Under the pieces are notes generated by a model. It was not told the DNA's origin. It did no database searches and saw nothing but the letters and a program-made list of their open reading frames with translations. Both the position numbers and the translations under genes were made by a program. DNA of 64,000 nt, from contig DATHEA010000019.1 in assembly GCA_035318745.1 (NCBI GenBank), positions 14,172-78,171 of the forward strand, in the 5' to 3' direction. Positions within the stretch are counted from its first letter, which is position 1; each line of letters opens with the position of its first letter. Below are positions 51,835 through 59,634 of this stretch, piece by piece. The DNA comes from VRUE01 sp035318745. GTDB taxonomy: Bacteria; Actinomycetota; Thermoleophilia; Solirubrobacterales; 70-9.

Positions 51835-52809
51835 TCAGGAAAGCTCGGGCAGCCCCTCCTCGGGGGTCGAGGCCTCGGCGTGGGTGCGGCGGGGGATGCG
51901 GCCGGCCCGGCGGGCGGCGTGACCGGCCTCGACCGCGCCGCGCAGGGCCCGCGCCATAGCGGTCGGATCCTCGGCGCCGAAGATCGAGCTGGCCGCCATC
52001 ACCGCGTCGCAGCCGAGCTCCATCGCCAGGGCCGCATCCGAGGCGGTGCCGATGCCGGCGTCGAGGACGACCGGGACCGCAGCCCGTTCGGCGACGATCG
52101 CGACGTTGTAGGGGTTGCGGATGCCGGCGCCCGAGCCGATCGGCGAGCCGAGCGGCATCACCGCGGCGCAGCCCGCCTCCTCGAGGCGGCGGGCGAGGAT
52201 CGGGTCGTCGTTGGTGTAGGGGAGGACCGTGAAGCCGGCGCCGACCAGCTGCTCGGCGGCGTCGAGCAGCTCGACCGCGTCGGGATAGAGGGTGCGGTCG
52301 TCGCCGATCACCTCGAGCTTGATCCAATCGGTCTCGAAGGCCTCGCGGGCGAGGCGCGCGGTGCGAACCGCATCACGAGCGGTGAAGCAGCCGGCGGTGT
52401 TGGGTAAGGCAAAGAGGCCGAGGCGGTCGAGCACGTCGAGCACCGAGCCCTTCGCCGCCGGGTCGATGCGGCGCAGGGCGACGGTGACGATCTCCGCGCC
52501 GGAGGCGGCCAGCGCCTCCTCCATCTGCTCCAGCGAGCGGAAGCCCCCGGTGCCGGCGATCAGCCGCGAGGACCATTGCCGTCCGCCCAGCTCCCAGGTC
52601 TCGGCGCCGCCCTGGATCGCGGCGAGCACCTCGACGCTGTGACCCTCGGCCAGCGCCGTCGAGTCCCACTCGGCGCGCGGCACGACCTCGCCGTCGAGCG
52701 CCACGGCGACGCCGCGACCCTCGCGCTCGGCACCGCTCTCGCGCACCGCGTCGGCGAGCGTCGCGCCCGCGGGCAGCTCGCGCGCCTCGCCGTTCAGCTC
52801 GATCCTCAT
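51835..52809 (-). CDS. thiG: ThiS-ThiG fusion (sulfur carrier plus thiazole synthase)
   Basis: A 324-residue fusion. Residues 1-68 are ThiS (MRIELNGEARELPAGATLAD) ending in the diglycine G67-G68 that normally must be the free C-terminus to carry the thiocarboxylate. From residue 70 comes ThiG, with the Schiff-base Lys near 164 in DWIKLEVIGDD and PVVLDAGIGTASDAALAMEL. The enzyme makes the thiazole phosphate of thiamin from deoxyxylulose 5-phosphate, the ThiS sulfur and dehydroglycine supplied by ThiO. Overlaps thiO by four bases and is controlled by the same TPP riboswitch. Confidence 0.93.
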   Translation of the reverse strand: MRIELNGEARELPAGATLADAVRESGAEREGRGVAVALDGEVVPRAEWDSTALAEGHSVEVLAAIQGGAETWELGGRQWSSRLIAGTGGFRSLEQMEEALAASGAEIVTVALRRIDPAAKGSVLDVLDRLGLFALPNTAGCFTARDAVRTARLAREAFETDWIKLEVIGDDRTLYPDAVELLDAAEQLVGAGFTVLPYTNDDPILARRLEEAGCAAVMPLGSPIGSGAGIRNPYNVAIVAERAAVPVVLDAGIGTASDAALAMELGCDAVMAASSIFGAEDPTAMARALRGAVEAGHAARRAGRIPRRTHAEASTPEEGLPELS

Positions 52810-53900
52810 ACCGGCGCTGCCTCGAGCTCCTCGACCAGCATGTTCGCGGTCAGCGGCGCCAGCAGGATCCCGTTGCGGTAGTGCCCGGTCGCCCAGAGCA
52901 GTCCGTCCATCCCGCCGGCGCCGATCAGCGGCAGGTTGTCCGGCGTCCCCGGCCGCAGGCCGGCGGTTGCCTCGACCAGCTCCATCTCGGCGACCTCGGG
53001 CAGCAGGCGGTAGGCCTCACGCAGCAGCTCATGGACGCCGCCCGCGGTCACCGCGGTGTCGAATCCCTGCTCCTCGACCGTTGCCCCGACGATCAGGCGA
53101 CCGTCCGGGCGGGGGACGAGGTAGACACGCTCCGAGGCGACGATCCGTCGGCAGGGCGCCGCCCCGTCGCGGGCGCGCAGCTCGAGGATCTGGCCCTTGA
53201 CCGGGCGCACCGGCGGGCGGGCGGAATCCGGCAGCCAGTGCGCCTGCCCAGACCATGCTCCGGTGGCGAGGATGACGGCTGCCGCCCGCAGCTCCTCGCC
53301 GGCCGCGGTGCGCACGCCGGCGACGCGGTTGCCGTCGAGCAGCGTCGCCTCCACCCCGGTCCCGATCAACAGCTCGACTCCGTCCTCGGCTTCGAGCGCT
53401 CCGAGCAGCGCCGCGGCGAGCGCCCGTGGATCGATCGAGGCCTCGTCCGGTGCGTGCACGCCGCCACTGAAGGATGGGGTGAGGCCGGGCTCCAGCTGAC
53501 GGCAGCGGCGCGGCGGCAGCCACTCGGCGCCGAGGCCGAGCAAGCGCTGCAGCTGGTGCACGCGGCGCAGCTCGGCCGCCTCGTCGCGGTCGAGCGCGAC
53601 GTGCAGCGCGCCGTCACGCCGGTAGCCGGTGGAGATCTCGCTTGCCGCCTCCAGCTCGGCGACGAAATCCGGATAGAGCTCCGCCGCTGCCAGGGTCATC
53701 TTCAGCAGCTCCGGCTCACCGAAGGCGAGCTCGCCGACCGGGGCCAGCATCCCGGCCGCGACCCGAGTCGCCCCGGCGGGCGGACGGGAGCGCTCGACCA
53801 CGGCAACCCGGGCGCCGCGTCGCGCCGCGCGCCAGGCGCAGGAGAGGCCGATGACACCGCCTCCGACGATCACCGCGTCGTAACTCCGCTGCTCGTTCAA
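52806..53900 (-). CDS. thiO: Glycine oxidase ThiO
   Basis: A 364-residue FAD-dependent oxidase of the DAO family. The FAD loop is AVIVGGGVIGLSCAWRAARR and the C-terminal flavin contacts are in EATAGLRPGTPDNLPLIG and WATGHYRNGILLAP. It oxidises glycine to the imine used by ThiG. It starts at a TTG with GGAGG eight bases upstream; that GGAGG belongs to the riboswitch 3' end, suggesting control of translation. Confidence 0.93.
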   Translation of the reverse strand: MNEQRSYDAVIVGGGVIGLSCAWRAARRGARVAVVERSRPPAGATRVAAGMLAPVGELAFGEPELLKMTLAAAELYPDFVAELEAASEISTGYRRDGALHVALDRDEAAELRRVHQLQRLLGLGAEWLPPRRCRQLEPGLTPSFSGGVHAPDEASIDPRALAAALLGALEAEDGVELLIGTGVEATLLDGNRVAGVRTAAGEELRAAAVILATGAWSGQAHWLPDSARPPVRPVKGQILELRARDGAAPCRRIVASERVYLVPRPDGRLIVGATVEEQGFDTAVTAGGVHELLREAYRLLPEVAEMELVEATAGLRPGTPDNLPLIGAGGMDGLLWATGHYRNGILLAPLTANMLVEELEAAPV

Positions 53901-53906
53901 ACTTTT

Positions 53907-54005
53907 GCCTCCGCCGGCATTACCCGGATCAGGTCCAGACGGTCGGCGGCCTCGATGCCGCCCTCTCAGCCTCGGCGCCCAACGGCGCCAACGGCTCCCG
54001 TTACT
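53907..54005 (-). promoter_or_regulatory. TPP riboswitch (THI element)
   Basis: On the minus strand the conserved blocks are all present in order: ACGGGAGCC, GGCTGAGAGGG, and GACCTGATCCGGGTAATGCC followed by GGCGGAGG. These are the P2/P3 pyrimidine-sensing and P4/P5 pyrophosphate-sensing parts of the thiamin-pyrophosphate aptamer. It lies directly before thiO-thiSG and would switch them off when TPP is plentiful. Confidence 0.96.
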
Positions 54006-54039
54006 TCTCCGATGCTACCCCTCCCCGACCCTCGCCCGG

Positions 54040-54091
54040 GGGCGTGTCCGAGTTTTCTGTTCGCTGTGGACCCATAACCCCGGACACGCCC
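54040..54091. repeat. Inverted repeat in the thiE promoter region
   Basis: Perfect 11-bp arms GGGCGTGTCCG/CGGACACGCCC separated by 30 nt, ending just upstream of CATAAT, a likely -10 box for thiE. It is either an operator or another of the window's intergenic hairpins; thiE itself is not downstream of the riboswitch. Confidence 0.6.
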
Positions 54092-54106
54092 AGCCATAAT
54101 TGGGAT

Positions 54107-54793
54107 ATGAGCTTGGCGATGCCCGAGGCACACGGCCCGCTGCGACGCGAGCGGCTGCGCACCGCGCGCCTCTACTTCGTCTGCGAGGCGTTGTCCGCCG
54201 GGCGCGACCCCGAGGCGCTGCTCCACGCCGCGCTGAGCGGCGGCGTCGACATCGTCCAACTGCGCGAGAAGAAGCTGGGACGCGACGAGATCGAACGCTC
54301 GGCACAGACCTTCCGCCGCCTCTGCGACACCTACAGCGCCCTCTTCATCGTCAACGACGATCCCTACCTGGCACGGACCTGCGACGCCGACGGAGTCCAC
54401 GTCGGTCAGGACGACGTGGCCGCGAACGAGGCGCGCGAGGTGCTCGGCCCGGAGGCGATCGTCGGCCTTTCGACCCACTCCGAGGAGCAGCTCGCGGCAA
54501 GCGGCGCGCAGCCGGTCGACTACGTCAGTGTGGGACCCGTCTGGGAGACGCCGACCAAAGAGGGACGGCCCGGCGTCGGCCTCGGCCTGGTCGAGCACGC
54601 CGCCGCCAACGCCCCCCACCCCTTCTTCGCGATCGGCGGCATCGACACGGCGAACGCCGCAGAGGTCGTCGCGGCGGGGGCGCGGCGGCTCGGCGTCGTC
54701 CGGGCGATCCGCGACGCGGAGGACCCCACGGCAGTCGCCGAAGCGCTGCGCGGCGCCCTTGCCGCCGTCGGCGAGGCGGCCCCCGGTGCCTGA
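54107..54793 (+). CDS. thiE: Thiamin-phosphate synthase
   Basis: About 228 residues. It couples the thiazole and pyrimidine halves of thiamin. GGVDIVQLREKKLGRDE (phosphate and Mg site), FIVNDDPYLARTCDADGVHV and VGPVWETPTKEGRPGVGL, followed by FAIGGIDTAN, are typical. The ATG used is seven bases after CATAAT, so the transcript may be leaderless or nearly so; the next in-frame ATG is four codons on. Divergent from the riboswitch-controlled thiO operon. Confidence 0.94.
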   Translation: MSLAMPEAHGPLRRERLRTARLYFVCEALSAGRDPEALLHAALSGGVDIVQLREKKLGRDEIERSAQTFRRLCDTYSALFIVNDDPYLARTCDADGVHVGQDDVAANEAREVLGPEAIVGLSTHSEEQLAASGAQPVDYVSVGPVWETPTKEGRPGVGLGLVEHAAANAPHPFFAIGGIDTANAAEVVAAGARRLGVVRAIRDAEDPTAVAEALRGALAAVGEAAPGA

Positions 54794-55292
54794 CCCCTCC
54801 CCCCCGCGCAAGCGCAAGCAGCGTGGCGGCGATGCCCCGGCCCCGCGCGAGCGGATGGAGCGCGGCTACGCCCGCGCCGAGGAGCGCAATCAGGAGATTC
54901 GGGAGAACCTGCCGCCGCTGGCCGAGGGCGAGCGACCGCTGGTGGTGACGATCGGTGCTGTGATCGCCGCCCTGGTCGCCGCCTCGATCCTGATCAGCTA
55001 TCTGGCGGGCGCCGAGGTGAATGGCGAGAAACCGCGCCTTGCCCAAGTGCTGGCCCCCGCTCTGATCATGGGAGTGATGGCGTGGGGAATGTGGCGAGCC
55101 CGCTACTGGGCCGTGCTCGGCTTCCAGCTGCTGCTCGTCTTCCTCATCTTCAGCGCCGTCTTCGGCCTCGCCATTCAGGTGTCGACGGTCGCCCAGTTCG
55201 CCGCGACCTTCGGCCTGCTCGTCGTCGCCGGCGGCCTCTTCTATTTCATGGTCAAGGCGATGGCGCGAATCCAGATGCCGACTCGCGAGTAG
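54786..55292 (+). CDS. Small membrane protein of unknown function
   Basis: About 168 residues, not recognised. A very basic Pro/Lys/Arg-rich N-terminus of about 50 residues (PPRKRKQRGGDAPAPRERME) is followed by four hydrophobic helices (LVVTIGAVIAALVAASILIS is the first). The GTG start overlaps the end of thiE, so the two are co-transcribed, but a role in thiamin metabolism is not indicated by sequence. Confidence 0.75.
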   Translation: MPDPSPPRKRKQRGGDAPAPRERMERGYARAEERNQEIRENLPPLAEGERPLVVTIGAVIAALVAASILISYLAGAEVNGEKPRLAQVLAPALIMGVMAWGMWRARYWAVLGFQLLLVFLIFSAVFGLAIQVSTVAQFAATFGLLVVAGGLFYFMVKAMARIQMPTRE

Positions 55293-55308
55293 TTATAGGC
55301 TCAGGCTC

Positions 55309-56676
55309 TTGGCTGAATCGTTCGACACGATCGTCATTGGCGGGGGCCCCGGCGGCTACGTCGCCGCGATCCGTTCGGCGCAATTGGGTCGCAAGACCGC
55401 CGTGGTCGAGCGCGACAAACCGGGCGGGCGCTGCCTCAACTACGCCTGCATCCCGGCCAAGACCGTTCTGCACAGCGCCGAGATCTACGACCAGGCCCGC
55501 AACAGCGCCGAGCTGGGCGTCGTCGTCAAGGACGCCTCGGTCGACTGGGATGCCCTCGGCAAGCGCCGCGCCGCCGTCTCCGACTCGCTCTCGAGCGGCG
55601 TGAAGATGCTCTGGGACAAAAACAAGGTGACGATGATCGCGGGCGCTGGCTCGCTCACCGCCGAGGGCAACGTCCAGGTCGGCGACGACGTCTACGAGGC
55701 GGGCGCGGTGGTGCTCGCCACCGGCTCGGTCGCACTGCCGATCCCTGGCGTCGAGTTCGGCGACCGCGTCCTCGACACCTGGGGCGCCTGGTCGCTGGCC
55801 GAGCAGCCGGGGAAGATCGCCGTCGTCGGCGCCGGCGCGTCGGGCTGCGAGATCGCCTCCGCCTACGGCCGCTTCGGCACCGAGGTGCTGCTGATCGAGA
55901 TGCTCGACCAGATCCTCCCCGCCGAGGACAAGGACATGGCACGGGTGGTCGAGCGAGCCTTCAAGAAGCAGAACATCACGATCTCCACCGGCGCCCCGGT
56001 CGAGAACGTCGAGGCGGGCGGCAACTCGGTCAAGCTCTCCTACGGCGATACGACGGCCGAGGTCGACTACCTATGCGTCGCCGGCGGTCGTTCCGCCGAC
56101 GTCGAGGGGCTCGGGCTGGAGGCGGCCGGGGTCAAGCTGACGGACCGGGGCAAGGTCGAGGTCGACGAGTTCGGCCGCACCGCCAACCCCAAGGTCTACG
56201 CGATCGGCGATCTGGTCCACACCAAGGCGCTGGCCCACAAGGCTTCCGAGGAAGGCGTGGTCGCGGTCGAGCACGCTGCCGGCGCGCCGACCCATCCCGT
56301 CGACCAGAACCTCGTCGCCGGCGCCACCTTCTGCCATCCGCAGGTCGCCAGCGTCGGGCTCACCGAGGCGGCGGCGAAGGAGGCCGGGCACGACGTCAAG
56401 GTAGGCAAGCTGAAGCTGGGGGCGGTCGGCGGCGCGACCGTCTACGACGACAAAGACGGCCAGGTCAAGCTGGTGGTCGACTCCAAGTACGGCGAGATCC
56501 TTGGCGCCCACATCGTCGGCAACCGCGCCTGCGACATGATCGCCGAGCTGGTCGCGACGATGGCGCTGGAGGGCGGCTACCAGGAGCTGGCCCGGATCGT
56601 CCATCCCCATCCGACGATCTCCGAGGCGATCTTCGAAGCGGCGCGGGCCGTGGATGGCTGGGCGACGCACGCTTGA
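55309..56676 (+). CDS. lpd: Dihydrolipoamide dehydrogenase (E3)
   Basis: A 455-residue flavoprotein that reoxidises the lipoyl groups of the dehydrogenase complex with NAD. FAD loop IVIGGGPGGYVAAIRSAQLG, redox-active disulfide GGRCLNYACIPAK (Cys-x4-Cys), NAD loop VVGAGASGCEIASAYGRFG and the C-terminal HPHPTISE with the catalytic His. TTG start. First gene of the pyruvate dehydrogenase cluster; its stop overlaps the next start. Confidence 0.96.
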   Translation: MAESFDTIVIGGGPGGYVAAIRSAQLGRKTAVVERDKPGGRCLNYACIPAKTVLHSAEIYDQARNSAELGVVVKDASVDWDALGKRRAAVSDSLSSGVKMLWDKNKVTMIAGAGSLTAEGNVQVGDDVYEAGAVVLATGSVALPIPGVEFGDRVLDTWGAWSLAEQPGKIAVVGAGASGCEIASAYGRFGTEVLLIEMLDQILPAEDKDMARVVERAFKKQNITISTGAPVENVEAGGNSVKLSYGDTTAEVDYLCVAGGRSADVEGLGLEAAGVKLTDRGKVEVDEFGRTANPKVYAIGDLVHTKALAHKASEEGVVAVEHAAGAPTHPVDQNLVAGATFCHPQVASVGLTEAAAKEAGHDVKVGKLKLGAVGGATVYDDKDGQVKLVVDSKYGEILGAHIVGNRACDMIAELVATMALEGGYQELARIVHPHPTISEAIFEAARAVDGWATHA

Positions 56677-57263
56677 GCGGCGAGCGCGCAACCTTCTACT
56701 TCGACCTCGGCTCCCCCTACGCGTACCTGACCGCGGAGCGGATCAGCGGCGTGTTCACCGACGCCGAGCTGGAGCAGCCGGAGTGGCAGCCGATCCTGCT
56801 CGGCGGGCTGTTCCAGCGCTTCGGGCGCGAATCGTGGGCGAACGGTCCAGGGCGCGAGGAGGGGATCGCCGAGGTCGAGCTCCGCGCCAGGGACCTCAGC
56901 CTGGCGCCGCTCGTCTGGCCCGACCCCTGGCCGGGCAACATGCTGTTCGCGATGCGCGTCGCCACCTTCGCCAAGCAGACGGGGCGCACCGTCTCCTTCG
57001 CCCTCGCCGCCTTCCGCCAGGCCTTCGCCGCCGGGCGTGACCTGAGCGAGCACGACAACGTGCTGATCTCGGCCGCCGCCTGCGAGCTGCACCCCAACGC
57101 CGTCAGCAAAGCCGTCGGCACCGAAAGCGTCAAGAACGCCCTGCGCGAGGCGACCGATCAGGCCGCCGAGCGGGGGGTGATCGGCGTCCCCTCGCTGCTC
57201 GTCGGCGACGAGGTCTTCTGGGGAGACGACCGGCTGGAGGAGGCGGTCGAGGCCGCGAGCTAA
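56673..57263 (+). CDS. DsbA-fold protein, 2-hydroxychromene-2-carboxylate isomerase-like
   Basis: A 196-residue thioredoxin-fold protein with an inserted helical domain. FYFDLGSPYAYLTAERISG at the N-terminus replaces the CxxC motif with SPYAY, as in HCCA isomerases and related kappa-class GST-like proteins; the C-terminal GVIGVPSLLVGDEVFWGDDR has the cis-Pro. TTG start overlapping the lpd stop. Placed between lpd and pdhA; no known role in the complex. Confidence 0.85.
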   Translation: MSGERATFYFDLGSPYAYLTAERISGVFTDAELEQPEWQPILLGGLFQRFGRESWANGPGREEGIAEVELRARDLSLAPLVWPDPWPGNMLFAMRVATFAKQTGRTVSFALAAFRQAFAAGRDLSEHDNVLISAAACELHPNAVSKAVGTESVKNALREATDQAAERGVIGVPSLLVGDEVFWGDDRLEEAVEAAS

Positions 57264-57274
57264 TGTGAGCGGCG

Positions 57275-58483
57275 ATGGCTGACTTGCCTGACGCCGCCAC
57301 CTGTTACGAGCTGCTCGCGCGGATGGCGCTGATCCGCCGTTTCGAGGAGGAGGCGGGGCGGCAGTACCAGCGAGCCAAAGCGGGCGGCTTCCTCCACCTG
57401 GCGATCGGCGAGGAGGCGACGATCGTCGGCACCACCTCGGTGATGCGCGACGAGGACTATCTGATCGGCACCTACCGCACCCACGGGCACGCGATCGCCC
57501 GCGGCACCGACCCCGAGTGGGTGATGTCGGAGCTGTTCGGCCGGGTCGGGGGGACCAGCGGCGGCCGCGGCGGCTCGATGCACATCTTCGACCGCGAGCG
57601 CCGCTTCATGGGCGGCTACGGGATCGTCGGCGGCAACCTGCCGATCGCGGCGGGCCTGGCCCTCTCCTCCGAGTACAAGGGCGAGGACGCGGTCACCGTC
57701 TGCATGTTCGGCGACGGCGCCTCCAACACCGGCAACTTCGGCGAGACGATGAACCTGGCGGCGCTCTGGCAGCTGCCCGTCTTCTTCCTGGTCGAGAACA
57801 ACCTCTACGGGATGGGGACCTCGGTCGAGCGTCACTCCGCCCAGACCGACCTCTCCAAGAAGGCGGAGGGCTACGGCATCCCCGGCGAGCGGATCGACGG
57901 GATGGATGTGATCGCGGTGCGCGAGGGAGTCGCCGAGGGGATCCGCCAGGCGCGCGAGGAGCGCCGCCCGACCATCCTTGAGGCCTTCACCTATCGCTAC
58001 CGCGGCCACTCCGCCGCCGACCCCGAGGTCTATCGCGAGCGTGAGGAGGTCGAGGAGTGGGAGCAGAAAGACCCGATCGAGCTCTTCGCGCGGCGCTGCA
58101 TCGAGGCCGGTGTGCTCGGCGAGCGCGAGGTGCAGCAGGTACGCGACAAGGCCGACGAGCAGGTGAAGGCGGCGGTCGAGGCAGCCGACGCCTCGCCCGA
58201 ACCGGCGCTCGACAGCCTCTACGAAAACCTCTACGTGGTCGACGAGCAGAGCGGCTGGTACGCGGTCGACGAGCGCAGCCCCGAGCTGCACCGGGGTGAG
58301 CGCGAGGAAGAGGAGATGCCGGCGGCGGCGCGCGAGCTGGCCGAGGCCGGCGCCGCTTACGCCGGACAGCCGGACCGGCCGCGCCCCAATCCGGCCGAGG
58401 ACGGCGACGCCCAGGAGGGGGTCGAGCCCGAGGTGGCCGAAGAGATCGAGGGCGCCGGCGTTGCCGAGGAGGGTGAGGACTGA
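57275..58483 (+). CDS. pdhA: Pyruvate dehydrogenase E1 alpha subunit
   Basis: A 402-residue thiamin-pyrophosphate enzyme subunit. GGFLHLAIGEEATIVGT and RTHGHAIARG form the substrate side; the TPP/Mg motif is GDGASNTGNFGETMNLAALW ending with Asn in VENNLYGMG. The last ~60 residues are an acidic Ala/Glu-rich tail absent from most homologues. Substrate assignment (pyruvate rather than branched-chain 2-oxoacid or acetoin) rests on the HLAIGEEA and RGGSMHIFD types of motif and the nearby lip genes. Confidence 0.92.
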   Translation: MADLPDAATCYELLARMALIRRFEEEAGRQYQRAKAGGFLHLAIGEEATIVGTTSVMRDEDYLIGTYRTHGHAIARGTDPEWVMSELFGRVGGTSGGRGGSMHIFDRERRFMGGYGIVGGNLPIAAGLALSSEYKGEDAVTVCMFGDGASNTGNFGETMNLAALWQLPVFFLVENNLYGMGTSVERHSAQTDLSKKAEGYGIPGERIDGMDVIAVREGVAEGIRQAREERRPTILEAFTYRYRGHSAADPEVYREREEVEEWEQKDPIELFARRCIEAGVLGEREVQQVRDKADEQVKAAVEAADASPEPALDSLYENLYVVDEQSGWYAVDERSPELHRGEREEEEMPAAARELAEAGAAYAGQPDRPRPNPAEDGDAQEGVEPEVAEEIEGAGVAEEGED

Positions 58484-59475
58484 TGGCGACGCTGCGGATG
58501 CGGGAGGCGTTGCGCGACGCGATGGCCGAGGAGATGCGGCGCGACGAGGCGGTCTTCGTGATGGGCGAGGACGTCGGCGTCTTCCAGGGCGCCTTCAAGG
58601 TGACCGAGGGGCTATTGGAGGAGTTCGGCGAGCGGCGCGTGCGCGATACGCCGATCTCCGAGAACACGATCGTCGGCACCGGGGTCGGCGCGGCGATGGG
58701 CGGGCTGCGGCCGGTGGTCGAGCTGATGACGGTCAACTTCGCCCTGCTGGCGCTGGACCAGATCTTCAACCACGCCGCCGCGATCCCCTACATGTTCAAC
58801 GGACAGGCGCGGGTGCCGCTGACGATCCGCATGCCGGGCGGTGGCGGCCACCAGCTCGGCCCCACCCACTCCCACAGCTTCGAGGCGCTCTTCCTGCAGG
58901 TTCCGGGGCTGCTGGTCGCCTGCCCCTCGACCCCGGCCGACGGCAAGGCGCTGCTGAAGGCGGCGATCCGCGACGACAACCCGGTGGTCTTCATCGAGCA
59001 CGAGAGCCTCTACGGCGCTCGGGGCGAGGTCGCCGACGACGGCGAGGACGAGGTGCTGCGCTTCGGCGAAGCGGCGGTACGCCGCGAGGGCGGCGACGTG
59101 ACGATCGTCGGCATCCTCAAGATGGCGCACGTGGCCGAGGAGGCCGCGCGCACGCTCTCGCACGAGCACGGGGTCGAGGCCGAGGTGATCGACCCGCGCA
59201 CGCTGCGCCCGCTCGACCTCGACACGATCCTCGCGTCGGTGCGCAAGACGAACCGGGCGGTGATCGTCGAGGAAGGCTGGCCGCACGGCGGCGTCGGCGC
59301 CAACCTCGCCACCCTGATCACCGAGCAGGCCTTCGATTACCTCGACGCGCCGGTGCAGCGGGTGACCGGCGCGGATGTGCACATGCCCTACTCGAAGCGG
59401 CTCGAGCAGGCGGCAATTCCGCATGAGGAGCATGTGGTGCAGGCCGCATTGGCTGCTCTTGAGGGGAGCTTGTGA
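58483..59475 (+). CDS. pdhB: Pyruvate dehydrogenase E1 beta subunit
   Basis: A 330-residue partner of E1 alpha. MGEDVGVFQGAFKVTEGL, RVRDTPISENTIVGTGVGAA and MPGGGGHQLGPTHSHSFEAL (with the catalytic His) are family-typical; the C-terminal transketolase domain contains EVIDPRTLRPLD. ATG overlaps the pdhA stop by one base. Confidence 0.95.
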   Translation: MATLRMREALRDAMAEEMRRDEAVFVMGEDVGVFQGAFKVTEGLLEEFGERRVRDTPISENTIVGTGVGAAMGGLRPVVELMTVNFALLALDQIFNHAAAIPYMFNGQARVPLTIRMPGGGGHQLGPTHSHSFEALFLQVPGLLVACPSTPADGKALLKAAIRDDNPVVFIEHESLYGARGEVADDGEDEVLRFGEAAVRREGGDVTIVGILKMAHVAEEAARTLSHEHGVEAEVIDPRTLRPLDLDTILASVRKTNRAVIVEEGWPHGGVGANLATLITEQAFDYLDAPVQRVTGADVHMPYSKRLEQAAIPHEEHVVQAALAALEGSL

Positions 59476-59476
59476 T

Positions 59477-59608
59477 GTGGGGGTCGGGGGTGTCTCGCCA
59501 GGTGCCCGTCACCGCCTTTGGCGGTGAAATCTGGGGCCGCTTCGCGGCGGACATCACCCTGCCGGGGCCGCTTCGCGAGGCACCCATCGAGACACCCCCG
59601 ACCCCCAC
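59477..59608. repeat. Nested gene-end hairpin between pdhB and pdhC, 21-bp outer arms
   Basis: Perfect 21-bp outer arms at 59477-59497 and 59588-59608, starting one base after the pdhB stop. Inside are GGTGCC/GGCACC, then CACCGCC/GGCGGTG with a TTT loop and GCCGC/GCGGC with TTCG. Because it lies inside an operon, it probably affects the stability or relative output of the E1 and E2 messages rather than terminating transcription. Confidence 0.85.
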
Positions 59609-59634
59609 TCCAAACGTCGCCCGGGAGACCGCCA

